Assembly (NCBI RefSeq): GCF_033473495.1
Contig: NC_088942.1
Span: 2,232,001 to 2,296,000 of the forward strand
Direction: 5' to 3'
DNA: 64,000 bases
Source: Cercospora beticola
Lineage: Eukaryota; Ascomycota; Dothideomycetes; Mycosphaerellales; Mycosphaerellaceae
Shown here: positions 11,733-22,206 of the stretch, piece after piece
Numbering within the stretch: the first letter of the stretch is position 1
Layout: each line of letters begins with the position of its first letter
Translations under genes and position numbers: made by a program
Notes under the pieces: model-generated
What the model was told of the DNA's origin: nothing
Databases searched by the model: none
The model's input: the letters and a program-made list of their open reading frames with translations, nothing else

Positions 11733-13160
11733 TCATCTTCGGTGGAGATCTGGTGCGGGCTCCTTCTTGTCCTTGTCCTTCTTGTCTTCATCAGGGATGA
11801 TCACTTTCCCGTTCTCGTCATACTTCAGCTCTGGAAGGCCTTTCTTCTTGCGCTCTTCGGCTTCGACCTTTCGTCGCTCCTCCTCTTCGGCTTTCCGTTT
11901 ATCCTCGGCTTCCTTGAGCGCGACCTTCTTGATCTTCTCTTCTGGCGAAAGCGCTTCGAACGCGGCGGTGTCCTCATCCCACTTCCTCACGCACTCGTGG
12001 TTCCAGTTGCATTGCTCGACTTCGCCGAAGATGGGGTGGTTGAATCGAGGATGGGTCGTGGGCCAGCCTGACGCGTGGTAGTGGTGCTTGACGAGCGCCT
12101 GCTTCGTGTCGTGGGTACCGGAGTCGGAGTGGCCTTGACCAGCAGCGAATGCCTCCACTGTCAGGACGAGGACGCCGCCCACGAGCGTGGACTCGGTCAA
12201 GTCGTGGAATCGCTCCCAGCTGACCTTTTCGCCGGTTCGCTGTTCAATATCGTCGAGGATCGCGTTGGTGAAGGCTGAGGGCCCGGTGCCGCTGATGACC
12301 TGGTCGAAATCAAGCTTGACCTCGGAAATCGGAACGCCCTGCTGTGCGGCGACGCTTCGCAGCCAGACAATGATGTTCTCAATGAGCTTCATCATGACAG
12401 GAAGTCGGGGCTTGCACATGAACGTCCATTGACAGAAGGACTTGCACTTGCTACCCAGTACAGGATGCTGCGAGAACTCTGGCTGATCGATCTCGACACC
12501 TACGACCATATCCACGTCCTTCTCGTCCCAGCGAGGAGGAATGAAATTCCTGATCGGACGCAGCGCCTCCACGTCGATATCGGTGTACACGCCGCCCTCA
12601 ATGTACATGATCATGTATCGCAGCAAGTCGGCCTTGATGATTCGGGCGGTGAGTTCGCGATACACGTACACAATATCCTCGCGATTGAGGCCATCTGGTC
12701 CGAAATGCGTCTCGACATAGGCCATGTCGTTCTGGTCCGTGAGGACCTCATATCGGTAGTCTGGGTTCTTCGCGATCCACGATTGCGCCACGTTGTGGTC
12801 TCGCTCCTCGAATTTGAGGGGATCCACCTTCCATGTCTGCCAGATCTTTCGCGGGAAGTGTTTGGGTCTCGACTCGAAGAATCCTGGAGCGAATCCTGTA
12901 TGTGAGCCGGAGAGGAAGAAGACTAATAGGCACAGTGCGAGTAGCGCGGGTATCGTTCGCTGGAGCTGCTTGGGCATGCCAATCTGTGGTATTGATTGCA
13001 GGTATTCCCTCGCGCTGTATTTGGGTGGTGCGGCCTTCATTTTCGCGTCGACGGGAAATTCGGTCTTCTCTGCTGGCGTGCGGCTCGACGACCAAGAACG
13101 AGCTCGCGGTGCTTGTTGGCCAAACATGGGCAACTCAGGCAAATGCAGTGGCACTCGCAT
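11733..13160 (-). CDS. GT32 glycosyltransferase, Och1/Hoc1-type alpha-1,6-mannosyltransferase-like
   Basis: Type II Golgi membrane glycosyltransferase acting on protein N-glycans or other glycans; the sugar is assumed to be GDP-mannose from the family. Single exon, 475 residues. A cytosolic N-terminus (about 65 residues) is followed by one signal-anchor helix (IPALLALCLLVFFLSG). The catalytic domain starts FPRKIWQTWKVDPLKFEERD. The metal- and nucleotide-sugar-binding DxD lies in EGGVYTDIDVEALRPI, with ADLLRYMIMY just before it. The 'Och1' block GTGPSAFTNAILDDI is present. The C-terminal ~75 residues are a highly charged Lys/Glu tail (EEKIKKVALKEAEDKRKAEE), predicted helical, which is an extension on the catalytic fold. 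Och1, Hoc1 or another GT32 subgroup cannot be separated without a tree. Confidence 0.88.
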   Translation of the reverse strand: MRVPLHLPELPMFGQQAPRARSWSSSRTPAEKTEFPVDAKMKAAPPKYSAREYLQSIPQIGMPKQLQRTIPALLALCLLVFFLSGSHTGFAPGFFESRPKHFPRKIWQTWKVDPLKFEERDHNVAQSWIAKNPDYRYEVLTDQNDMAYVETHFGPDGLNREDIVYVYRELTARIIKADLLRYMIMYIEGGVYTDIDVEALRPIRNFIPPRWDEKDVDMVVGVEIDQPEFSQHPVLGSKCKSFCQWTFMCKPRLPVMMKLIENIIVWLRSVAAQQGVPISEVKLDFDQVISGTGPSAFTNAILDDIEQRTGEKVSWERFHDLTESTLVGGVLVLTVEAFAAGQGHSDSGTHDTKQALVKHHYHASGWPTTHPRFNHPIFGEVEQCNWNHECVRKWDEDTAAFEALSPEEKIKKVALKEAEDKRKAEEEERRKVEAEERKKKGLPELKYDENGKVIIPDEDKKDKDKKEPAPDLHRR

Positions 13161-14755
13161 GAGTGCTCAGCGTGGAAGTGGTGTCGCGAACGAAGGTCTG
13201 AGTGACAATAAGGGCGGGAGGAGGGCTCGCAGTAAGGGATGCTAATCGGTGAACGAGCAGAGCATCTCCACACTATAGAGAATTGGAGAGGCGGTTGTGG
13301 GAGCGACGCGGGCGCGAGAATTGCTACTTTGTCGGATAAGTGTGAAGCATGTCGGCCACGAACTCAATGTGGCGGCTTGCCCCAAGAAAGGCCAGATTTG
13401 CAAAGCATAGCGGGCGGATCGAGAACGATACTGGCAAGACCGGCCAAACTTTAAGCGAATTGATTGGCACTGGGATCCCAACCAATTATAGCGGCGCCCT
13501 CTCTTCAGCTGCACTCCTGTGGTCGCCGCCGCAAATATAACCAGGAGCACGCTCGACCGTTGATACGCCGGTCAGAGACACACACAAGCAGCAGCAGCGG
13601 GCACGACGATGCACCCGTTTGTCCAACAGTCAATCTGCCTCTCATTGCCACCCAGAAAATGCGCAAATAGCAGGGAGCTGGTTAGCTGCAGATGCTTGGC
13701 TCTCTACCGAAGTGCTGCAAAACACGCACGCAACGGGCGCATTATGACGACGCGCTTGGCCGAGGTAGGATCTGGCGAGTAGCACAGCACGAGGGCCTGC
13801 AGGTGGCTGCTGCAGTGTGCTTGCGCCGCATGTCGACGTGCCTTGTTCACCTGCTTTGCTACCGCGGCCTTCTTTGACATTGGCATCGCCTGGCGCGGAG
13901 ACCAGTCAACCACCAGACTGGGAGTGCACACTGGCGATTCCATCTGTCCCAGGAGGTGCGTGAAACTAAATGTCGGAGTAATTTTGCGGTGTTTGGCAGG
14001 CCGGGCGGTAGCGGCAGAGGAATTTCGGTAGCAGACGTTGAAAAAGCCCCAAGCAGCCAACGCGTGTCTGTGCTTTGATGACTGCTAGTTACCAATTCGC
14101 CCTCGCTGCAGCAGCAATCTTGCACCACTCACTGGCGACTGGTCGCATCGCTCCTGCGCCTGCTGACTTGTGCCGCGAGCATCTCACATGGCCTTCGTAC
14201 TGGAGCAGGGATTACAACATCCCCGCACTTTTCGTGGTGGTGGTGGTCGCTGGTTGTTCCAGGTCCGAGCCTACGAGCCTACAGGACTGGTAGGCTCTGG
14301 ATACGCTCCACGCAGGAACAAAGCGTCCCAGACTTCCCCTACCCTCCTTCGCTATACGACCGGCGCCGAGGTCCGATGTCTGCCAGACCTCACCCCATCC
14401 AGGAGACGGCGAATCAGCTCTCCGCAGCGGGACCAGCCCCCAAGACGCAACTCGGCTGGCGCAGCCGGGGTCGGCAGCAAGCGTTGCGCGTTGCGCCTCA
14501 CCTGTCACCTCATCCTCTGCACACTTGGCGCTTTTTTCGTCGCCGCCACCCCTTCTGCCGATTCCAGCTACACTCCCGGCGGGCCCGCATTGTGATCGTT
14601 GCCCTCGCCGAGCCTCTAACGCGTTACCCTCGAACTCTACTCGAGTGATGTATTTGCCATCGTTTGTCACATGCGGCCCACACACCTCCATCTGCACATT
14701 GTAATGCGTTCTGCCTCTCGTCGCCGCTGCCCCTCGCCATAGCACCGTTGCCTCG
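13161..14755. other. Intergenic spacer between divergent GT32 and acyltransferase genes
   Basis: About 1.6 kb of shared 5' flank. Short overlapping frames on both strands show no recognisable domain or fungal codon pattern. I see no convincing gene or RNA. Confidence 0.45.
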
Positions 14756-16516
14756 ATGGGCTTCCACGATAACGGCAGAGAAGTCGCCAGGATGAAAGAA
14801 GCGCAGCTCGAAGCGGGAGATCTGGAGCCGATGCGCCTGAATCTCCTGGCTCAGGAGGATGACATAAGACGACAGCAGCAACAACAACAACGGCAACAGC
14901 AAGGAGACAATGTGATCAGGATACAGGATCTCGCAGCACAGGCGAGCATGCGCGCGGGAGAATACTATGAGAGGATAGATCCTCATGTGCAGACGGCGCG
15001 GGCACACGCCTCACGAGTATTTGCTCCTGTAGCAAAAGTCCTCGCGCCTGCAAGAAAAGCCATTGCTCCAGCTGCGGCCGCGGTGGCACCCCTGGTGGGA
15101 GTTCTCGCGCCCGTGGCTTCCATGTTCAGGCCTTCATTCCTGCCAAAGCAAAATACTGGCGGGCACCGAAAGCTGAGGAAGACAGCATACCTGGATGGAA
15201 TCAGAGGATTCGCGGCACTGATGGTGTACTGTCTGCATCATCAGCTATGGGCTCACGCATTCTACGACGGATCGCCGGCGCTCGAGAATACCTTTGGATA
15301 CAATGGCAAATATTACTTTGCGGCGCTGCCATTCATCCGGACCTTCTTCTCCGGCGGGCATTTCTCAGTGTCCTGCTTCTTGGTCCTCTCAGGATACGTT
15401 CTGTCTGTCAAACCACTGCAGTTGATGAGACAAGGAGAATACGTGTTGTTGGGCGACAACGTCTCCGCTTCGCTGTTCAAGCGCTGGCTGCGGCTGTACA
15501 TTCCCATTATCATTGTGTCCTTCATGATTATGTGCACACCACACTTTTTCGGCATTCACATGAGCTTCGAGCCGCAAAAATCGTGGAAAGACGAAGTTTG
15601 GAAGTGGTACTGCGACTGCAAGAACATGTTCTTCATCTGGGACACTGGCAACCGAGTCATCAATGACTATCATCCGCATATCTGGACGATTCCAGTAGAA
15701 TTCAAAGGCTCCATCACAATCTATACTGCACTCATGGCAGTATCGAGGATGACACGAGACGGCAGATTGTTCGCGCTGTGTGTGCTCTGGTACTACTTCA
15801 TGTACATCACGGACGGATCCTACTACTGCATGTTCGTGTCTGGTATGATTCTCTGCGATCTGGAATTGAGGGCCGCAGAAGGAACACTTCCACGCTGGAT
15901 GAAATCCTTGGAGCCTTACAAGAAAATGATATTCTACACGCTGTTCACGGTTGCGATTCTGCTCGGCGGCATTCCCTCGCACTCGATCGAAGTGAACCTG
16001 CTCAAGAGCAGTCCTGGATGGTACTACCTGGCATACTTCAAACCCCAAGCTGTCTTCGACTTCAGATGGTTCTTCCTGCACTGGGCGGCTGTATTCCTGG
16101 TGGCCTCTGTCCCACACATCAACTGGGCCAAGAAGTTCTTTGAGACTCGCTTCTGCCAACATCTTGGACGCATCTCCTTCATGCTCTACCTCATGCACGG
16201 CCCTGTCCTTTGGATATTGGGAGACAGACTCTACTGTGCCGTCGGCTGGACCATCCCCGGTCATCACATCCTCCTCATGCCTTGGTGGGTTGGTCGCTTC
16301 CCTCTTCCGAAATGGGGACCAAAGGGATTGGAGCTGAGCTTCATCGCTTGCCAATTCATCTTGTTGCCCGTCACGATGTGGGTCGCAGAAGTCATGACCA
16401 TTGTCGTCGACGACAGTGCCATCAAGTTCACGGCATGGCTGTACTCGCGATTCTTGCCTGAAAAGCCATCCACGAAAGCTGTTACGAGTCAGAGCGAAGA
16501 GAAGACCAGTTCATAG
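14756..16516 (+). CDS. Acyltransferase-3 family multi-pass membrane protein
   Basis: Membrane-bound O-acyltransferase of the acyl_transf_3 family, which moves acyl groups onto sugars or small molecules; substrate unknown. Single exon, 586 residues. The first ~140 residues are a soluble extension with a glutamine run from CAG/CAA codons (RRQQQQQQRQQQ, residues ~39-50) and an Ala/Pro/Val-rich stretch (APARKAIAPAAAAVAPL). The catalytic core opens with TAYLDGIRGFAALMVYCLHH, carrying the conserved DGxRG...H signature. SGGHFSVSCFLVLSGYVLS and RWLRLYIPIIIVSF follow, both standard for the family. About ten hydrophobic helices follow, including GRISFMLYLMHGPVLWILG near the end. Close relatives are common in Dothideomycetes as unnamed acyltransferases. 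Confidence 0.87.
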   Translation: MGFHDNGREVARMKEAQLEAGDLEPMRLNLLAQEDDIRRQQQQQQRQQQGDNVIRIQDLAAQASMRAGEYYERIDPHVQTARAHASRVFAPVAKVLAPARKAIAPAAAAVAPLVGVLAPVASMFRPSFLPKQNTGGHRKLRKTAYLDGIRGFAALMVYCLHHQLWAHAFYDGSPALENTFGYNGKYYFAALPFIRTFFSGGHFSVSCFLVLSGYVLSVKPLQLMRQGEYVLLGDNVSASLFKRWLRLYIPIIIVSFMIMCTPHFFGIHMSFEPQKSWKDEVWKWYCDCKNMFFIWDTGNRVINDYHPHIWTIPVEFKGSITIYTALMAVSRMTRDGRLFALCVLWYYFMYITDGSYYCMFVSGMILCDLELRAAEGTLPRWMKSLEPYKKMIFYTLFTVAILLGGIPSHSIEVNLLKSSPGWYYLAYFKPQAVFDFRWFFLHWAAVFLVASVPHINWAKKFFETRFCQHLGRISFMLYLMHGPVLWILGDRLYCAVGWTIPGHHILLMPWWVGRFPLPKWGPKGLELSFIACQFILLPVTMWVAEVMTIVVDDSAIKFTAWLYSRFLPEKPSTKAVTSQSEEKTSS

Positions 16517-17440
16517 CGCTACGAGAGAGTAACACAGTCTCTCATGATAATGTGATTCATTGTACAACTGTTACCAACCTTCTCTCACTCGTCTCCACTT
16601 CATGTCTCTCAACAATAACCAGCAATCACGATCTCTACCTCTTACCCGGATGGATGTTTAACAACGACCTCGTAAAACTTGCGATCACATGCATGGAAAC
16701 TTGGGAAGCTGCTCCGAATGATCGTGCAGTAGTCCTGTAGCTCCAGGCCCGTCTCCAAGCCCGGCCGCAACTCAATCAAGCTTAACTATGCCTAAAGCAA
16801 GCATAATCGTCTCCGCTTCATAGAGTGGTCGAGATCAGCCACTTGGCTTGCCTTGCGGGGAAATGCGGAAGTTGCCTTGAGGAGAAGGACGCCTCAAAAC
16901 ACGCAGGCGTAGACGAGGCGCACGCGAGGTACGAGAGCATCGAGCTTACGGTGCTTGTCAATCCTCCAAGCATGGAGCTACGATCGTCACAAGACACCGA
17001 GCGGCGCCCGCAGATGGGAGTAGCCGCCGGTACCACTCATCGACATTGCAAATCAGAGAGTTTGCTAGGCCGAGGCTTCCTGCTTTGGAACGGCCGAGCC
17101 AGCCAATCTGGGGTCCCTTTCGGTGCTGTGACCTGAGTGGCTTCCTACCTGGCCATGACGGCGTGGAAACTGAGTCTGGAGATGTTGGAGAAAAGGTGGA
17201 GTTCTCCGAACAAGCCAATCGCAAAAGGTCTTTGTAAATTGATCTATGGCCTGTGATGATGGAATTATCCTTCATAGCGCGGACGAGCATTCGATCATAT
17301 CTGTCGCTGTAGAAGCGCTAATTCTGATCATCTTGAGCTCATCTCTCAACATCCTCGCCAACAATCGCGTCGTGCTCTTTGCATAGCACCTTGCCACATC
17401 ATTCTGACATCCATCAACACCACACAAGAGCAACGCAACA
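16517..17440. other. Intergenic spacer
   Basis: About 0.9 kb between two plus-strand genes. No gene, repeat or RNA recognised. Confidence 0.5.
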
Positions 17441-17920
17441 ATGTCTTCATGGGGATCAGCACCACCTTCACCTACCATCCCAGGTAGCCCAGGGCTACTC
17501 TCTGAAAAAGCCTCAATGGAGCGACAATCCTGGACACCACGCCGCTCCCGCAGCCCGATCAGAGGAAAACGCGGTCTCGCACCACTCCTAGCCCTCATGC
17601 TCGTAGCTGTCGTCTTCATCACCACAATGTCTCTCCGACCACACTACACAGTCGATGCAGCGGAATGGATTCAAAAACAATCTGCTCAACGCTTCAAGGA
17701 CGCTCAACTTAAATTGAAAGGCACTTGGACTGTTTACGAAGAGAAAGATTTCCCAGTCAGCAATCCTTTGATTACTGTCGCTACGACTGAAGAGGACTCC
17801 GGGTTGCGACAGACACATCCTGAATTGGAAGAGGCGACTTTTGATCCTTTGGCTCCGAAGCCTACGCCTGAGTTGTCGGTTACTGGACAGCCAGTTTTGC
17901 ATCAAGGTGTTGTGGTTTGA
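17441..17920 (+). CDS. Small single-pass membrane protein, function unknown
   Basis: 159 residues, single exon, ATG preceded by CAACA. The first ~45 residues are Ser/Pro/Arg-rich (SPTIPGSPGLLSEKA; RRSRSPIRGKR). One membrane helix follows (LAPLLALMLVAVVFITTM, about residues 46-63) and then a ~95-residue tail with WIQKQSAQRFKDAQLKLKG and an acidic, Pro-rich end. The positive residues before the helix suggest an N-inside, type II topology. No domain is recognised. Codon endings shift from C/A to G/T at about 17740, the same pattern as in recognised genes here, which supports it being real. It may be a membrane-anchored adaptor or simply an orphan. Confidence 0.6.
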   Translation: MSSWGSAPPSPTIPGSPGLLSEKASMERQSWTPRRSRSPIRGKRGLAPLLALMLVAVVFITTMSLRPHYTVDAAEWIQKQSAQRFKDAQLKLKGTWTVYEEKDFPVSNPLITVATTEEDSGLRQTHPELEEATFDPLAPKPTPELSVTGQPVLHQGVVV

Positions 17921-18599
17921 GCGACGTACGATGTCAGTGTCAAAGACACCCACAGCAACAACGCAGTGTGATATCATCACGACTCGACTCCAACGCGACG
18001 AACAGGTCAGCGATTCATCGCGTCGCCTATGTGCTCCCAAAAAACCATTCCTGCACCAGGCGCATCCTGCTCTGCAGAAGCGAGAGGAGAGGGGGGGCCT
18101 AACCGGGAAGCTCCGTTTGGTTCTTCCTGTGGTTGGTTTCGGCAAACTGCACTCCGCATAAAACGCCACCAACGCAGCTGGCTTATATGGGATGCAGCTA
18201 GGAGGTGTGCTCGCTGTGGACCTGCATAGCTCTCCAATGTCATGATTTGACGTATGGGGCTGTCATAGCATCCATACCGATTGCGACGCCCTGGTGCTTG
18301 AGGACGAAAGCTAGGAGAAGCAAAGAAAATGATAAGAAGAACGATCACAGATGATGAAGGATAATGAATGATAATTATGTGTGAGGAATATGATGGAGCA
18401 ATGCTTGCAATGTAAAATAATAAAACTAGAGAAACCAGGAACGAGGATTCAATACGACTCATCATGAGCACAAAAAAAAAAAAGGCAAAGAATCAAATTG
18501 ACATTCAACGAAATGAATTACGAAGAACATACCATCATCTAAACTTCCAAACCCTTCCCATCGTCCCATTGCATCAACTCCACATCGCATCACATCACG
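17921..18599. other. Convergent intergenic spacer, AT-rich
   Basis: Contains an AT-rich stretch (about 18320-18470) ending in a 13-base A run at 18471-18483, plausibly the 3'-processing area of the two converging genes. No gene seen. Confidence 0.45.
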
Positions 18600-19175
18600 T
18601 CATGCAACCGACGTACAACTAACCACAAACCTCCCATCCTTCCTCTCATTCGTACAAACCGTCTCACTCGAAGCATCAAACACAAACTCAAACTTCCCAT
18701 CTTTCGTCGCAGACAACACGAAATTCGCACTCGCATTCGCAGGATCAATTCCAATTCCCGCGGAAACGTTCAGTTGGTTTTGTGTGATGTTGAAGCCTCC
18801 GCCGAGACCGAAGTCGGAGGATCCGCCTGTTAGGCCACCTATATGGGTCGTTAGATCTCGCTTTTGACAACAATTAATCGTGAAAGATGGAGAATGAGGG
18901 GATGATGGATCAAGGGAAGGGGGAGAAGGGATTAACGTACCGCCATAAGACACATTCTTCGTCCAATTGATCCCGCAACCTATTCCGACATCACCGAAAC
19001 CGTCCAAGTTTCCGTTTGCGGCTACGCTGCCTGTTCCGCCTGTCGCGTTGGAGGTTTTGCTTAGGGTGTTGACTTTTACGCCTTCGTCGTAGTTGGAGCC
19101 GATTTGGAGCTTTAGAGCATTCGTGCCGGCGAACAAGCCGGCTAGGAGGAGAGCTTGCTGGATTGAGGATTTCAT
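18600..19175 (-). CDS. Small secreted glycine- and asparagine-rich protein
   Basis: Secreted protein of unknown function. Exon 1 runs 19175-18941, then an intron 18940-18839 (102 bp, GTACGT...CATATAG), then exon 2 18838-18600, giving 157 residues. The N-terminus MKSSIQQALLLAGLFAGTNA is a clear signal peptide with an Ala cleavage site. The mature part is rich in Gly, Asn and Thr, with several N-glycosylation sequons (NAT, NWT, NVS, NIT) and glycine-rich patches (GGLTGGSSDFGLGGGF). Only three cysteines are present, so it is not a typical disulfide-knotted effector. The intron is stop-free and in frame, so an intronless model would add 34 residues that do not fit the flanking low-complexity pattern. 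A cell-wall, hydrophilic-coat or effector role is possible; none is shown. Confidence 0.7.
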   Translation of the reverse strand: MKSSIQQALLLAGLFAGTNALKLQIGSNYDEGVKVNTLSKTSNATGGTGSVAANGNLDGFGDVGIGCGINWTKNVSYGGTLIPSPPSLDPSSPHSPSFTINCCQKRDLTTHIGGLTGGSSDFGLGGGFNITQNQLNVSAGIGIDPANASANFVLSATKDGKFEFVFDASSETVCTNERKDGRFVVSCTSVA

Positions 19176-19794
19176 GCTGACGGGTCTGATCGGCTAGCCG
19201 AGCTGGAGAATTGGATGTGCTTTACGAGAGCTTGACTATACTCCGTAATCGACTGTATAACGATCGTGTCAGTCAGTCCGAGAAAACGAGCGAATACGGT
19301 AAGCGGCGATTGACGGCGACGGCGACAGTGATGCGGTGCAACAACAGCAGCAGCGTACAGTAGGAAAAGAAATGCGTCGTTCCGCATGCTTTTAACTTGG
19401 ACATGGATCGTTCACTAATCGGACATGGTCCCTAGCATAACACATGTCTATCCTCGTTAAGTTATCCTGGTAGTTTGCGGCCAGGTTCAGAAGTTTTGTA
19501 AGCCTGTCAGCATCCCCGAAATTTGATCTTGCTTGGCTGTGCTGGGGAGCCTCGTATGGATTGTTTGGGCTTGGCGCATACAGTATAGGGCATGTCTATG
19601 AGGAATGAGAAAGGACGGCTATGGAACGAAACGGCGTAGAGAATTGGCACGCTGAGCTTAGAGACGATCGTTGATGTGCGCCAACGCAAGCAGTCCAAGC
19701 ATGTCGCGGGAAGTGTGCAGCATCTGGGCAAATGCCAGCAGAGCTTTTGGTATGTACAATGCATTTGATGGGTGTTTTCGGAAGCAATTTTGAA
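19176..19794. other. Intergenic spacer
   Basis: 5' flank of the secreted-protein gene and 3' flank of the flavin monooxygenase. Nothing else recognised. Confidence 0.5.
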
Positions 19795-21213
19795 TCATTG
19801 GCGATTGTTAGGATCATTTGTCGTTCCACTCGTTCCATTCGTATGACCGGTCGTCCACGCTTTCGGAGGGGTCAATCCAAGCTTTTCTGCTGTTCCCTCA
19901 GTCTGAACAGCAGCTTCATTGACTTTCTCAATCTCGAAACCAGCAATCGCTTTGTATGCCAGCCCAATGCCTTCCAGCTCGTCCTGAGGTATGATGTCGT
20001 TGATGTGCTTGAATCCATCCGGAGCTCGCTCATACGCCACCTGCATGACATGATCAGGCCCATTCCCACGATTGGCCATGATAATCTTCGCAGTAATCGG
20101 TAAGCGTTCGTCTTGGTAAGCTTTTAACGCTGCCGGGATATCTGCGATCTTGCCAGATCTCCAGCTAAGCAGGTGGCTTGTCAAAGAGGCTGCATCTAAG
20201 ATGGCTTGTGATGCTCCATTGCTTCCAATCGGGTACATGCTGTGAGCAGAATCGCCCAGCAACGTTAATCTCCCGAACGACCATCTATCCACCGGATCTC
20301 GATCGCACATCGGGTACTCAAAGACCTTCTCCGTCTTCTCAATCAACTCCGGCACGTTCAAGAACCCAAACGTCCAGTCCTTGAATTCTCCAGCGAATCG
20401 TTTCTTAGGCACAGACATCAGCCAATCTCCCGACTTCACCGGTGGCGTCGTATCAGGATCATTCTCGTCCCGCACTCTCAGCTCAGCGATCCAGTTGACC
20501 ATAGACTTCGATCCAGCTTGATCGTGATAATTTATGATCGGATAAGCAATAAACTTCTGATTCGCATGTCCTGACCAGATCATGCTCGCCGAAGTCAGAA
20601 ATGGTTCTCGTTCAAGGTAGCCTCGCCATAGGATTCGTCCAGAAAAGTGTGGAGGTCCTTCCTTGGGATATAGAATGCTTCGAACTTTTGAATTGATACC
20701 ATCAGCTGCAATGACGATATCTGCCTCAACTTCTGCATTAGTAGCAGGAGTTCCCGTCTTCTTCTGAATGAATCGTAACCTGACAGGTTTCGAAGTAGCT
20801 GTGTTTTCAAAACTCTCCAAGCAGTGATTAAGATGAATTCGATCTTCTCCAAGTCGTTCCTTCACTGCATCAAGCAGAAGCATCTGCAGGTTACCGCGGT
20901 GTATGCTGAACTGGGGTACTTGATATCCGGCATATTTTCCGCGTGGCTCGCTTATGATGGGATTGCCGAATCGATCGTAGTAGTTTAGCTCTTTGGTCTC
21001 CACTCCTGTGTGCTGCAACGCTGGTAAAAGCCCCAAGTTCCGTAGGATCAGGACAGCAGAGGGTTGAACATTGATTCCCACGCCTAGTGAAAGCAGTTGT
21101 GTTGATGCTTCATACAAGTCGATGTTCCGAAAGCCATGAGCGTGAAGTTGGAGCGCTGTGGCCAAGCCTCCCACGCCGGAGCCGATAATCTTGATCGCGG
21201 GATCGGATGTCAT
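19795..21213 (-). CDS. FAD-dependent monooxygenase, PhzS/salicylate-hydroxylase-like
   Basis: Class A flavoprotein monooxygenase hydroxylating an aromatic substrate with NAD(P)H and O2. Single exon, 472 residues, complete. The Rossmann motif KIIGSGVGGLATALQLHAHG is at residues 8-27. The DG motif IVIAADGINSKVRSILYPKE is near residue 180. The GD motif RLTLLGDSAHSMYPIGSNGA is near residue 325, with the usual Asp. FSIHRGNLQMLLLDAVKERL is the conserved Arg-containing block that contacts FAD. Overall layout resembles 5-methylphenazine-carboxylate monooxygenases and fungal relatives. The Thr/Asn/Gly-rich last 20 residues look disordered. There is no neighbouring biosynthetic core enzyme, so a cluster role is not suggested. 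It differs clearly from the partial monooxygenase at the left edge. Confidence 0.88.
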   Translation of the reverse strand: MTSDPAIKIIGSGVGGLATALQLHAHGFRNIDLYEASTQLLSLGVGINVQPSAVLILRNLGLLPALQHTGVETKELNYYDRFGNPIISEPRGKYAGYQVPQFSIHRGNLQMLLLDAVKERLGEDRIHLNHCLESFENTATSKPVRLRFIQKKTGTPATNAEVEADIVIAADGINSKVRSILYPKEGPPHFSGRILWRGYLEREPFLTSASMIWSGHANQKFIAYPIINYHDQAGSKSMVNWIAELRVRDENDPDTTPPVKSGDWLMSVPKKRFAGEFKDWTFGFLNVPELIEKTEKVFEYPMCDRDPVDRWSFGRLTLLGDSAHSMYPIGSNGASQAILDAASLTSHLLSWRSGKIADIPAALKAYQDERLPITAKIIMANRGNGPDHVMQVAYERAPDGFKHINDIIPQDELEGIGLAYKAIAGFEIEKVNEAAVQTEGTAEKLGLTPPKAWTTGHTNGTSGTTNDPNNRQ

Positions 21214-22206
21214 GCTTCTGTATTCAGTATTATCTTTTCAAGTCCGCTTCAGGGATGACGAGAGAAAGTTGTTCAAGTGCAGTTTTTTGTGAGTGCGCCA
21301 GTGGCTCTATGAGTGGCCCGATGCCGGTCTTGTGGAGAGGCTTGGAAGTCTAAGAAGCTCGGCAGTCGCAACGGCACGTCTTGCTTGATTTTGTTGTCAG
21401 CATTAACGCCAGGGCGTCGCTCGACAGTAAACAACCGACAGATGAGCGCGTCGTAAGCCACTCGCCGAAATGATCCAATTGCAGAATCCGACGTGCTTCA
21501 ATCACGCTTGACAATGTCACCTATGATCTGCCTTGAACAGAGATATGGGTGATAAAAAGAAAAGGTTTCTTCATCGATCATCGTCTATATTGGCACTTGA
21601 CATGTGTCGCGTGAGCTCTATCGCCATGCCATGAGTCCAGTAGCTGGACATTGGCTTCGCTGTCGCGCAGTGCTGTGAAATTGGCGGCTTCTCTGCAGCA
21701 TCCGCAAAAGCCTGTTGATCCAGATGGTCGGGTCTTTGGCTCATATACCGCCCTTGTTGACCTGTTTGATCGTTCATCCAGCCAAGACTTTGTAATCGCG
21801 CTCTTCGAGTGATGTGTATGTTTAGAAACATCGAGCTTCGAGCTTTTCTGGGCAGATAGTAGACAGCGCCCTCTTTTGCGGCAATAAGCACCGTGGAAGG
21901 AGATGCCATGCTTCACACTATCTTCAACGTTGAAGTACTCCCGCACGAAGCAGCTCCGCTCGTCTATGTCGTCCGAGCAGGCAAGACGATCATTCGTGTA
22001 GCCCTGTGCACTGATTGGCTAGGTGGTATTTGGATTGCAGTGCAGTGTCGTCTTTCTGGCAATCAGATCGAGAACCGGGGACTGCGCCATAGCAGCAACA
22101 GATGAGCCATGATTGAGCACGAAAGAGCTTGCGCCGAGTATCTCGGGCTGCGTCCAGTCTCGAATGAGAGCTTCCGCTCCACTTTTGACGAGTGCCAAAG
22201 CGCATT
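21214..22206. other. Intergenic spacer
   Basis: About 1 kb between two minus-strand genes. Overlapping minus-strand frames at 21571-21946 have no recognisable content. No gene called. Confidence 0.45.

Noticed and set aside
15389..16354. 321-codon antisense ORF inside the acyltransferase gene
   Set aside because: It is a shadow of the conserved plus-strand coding frame.
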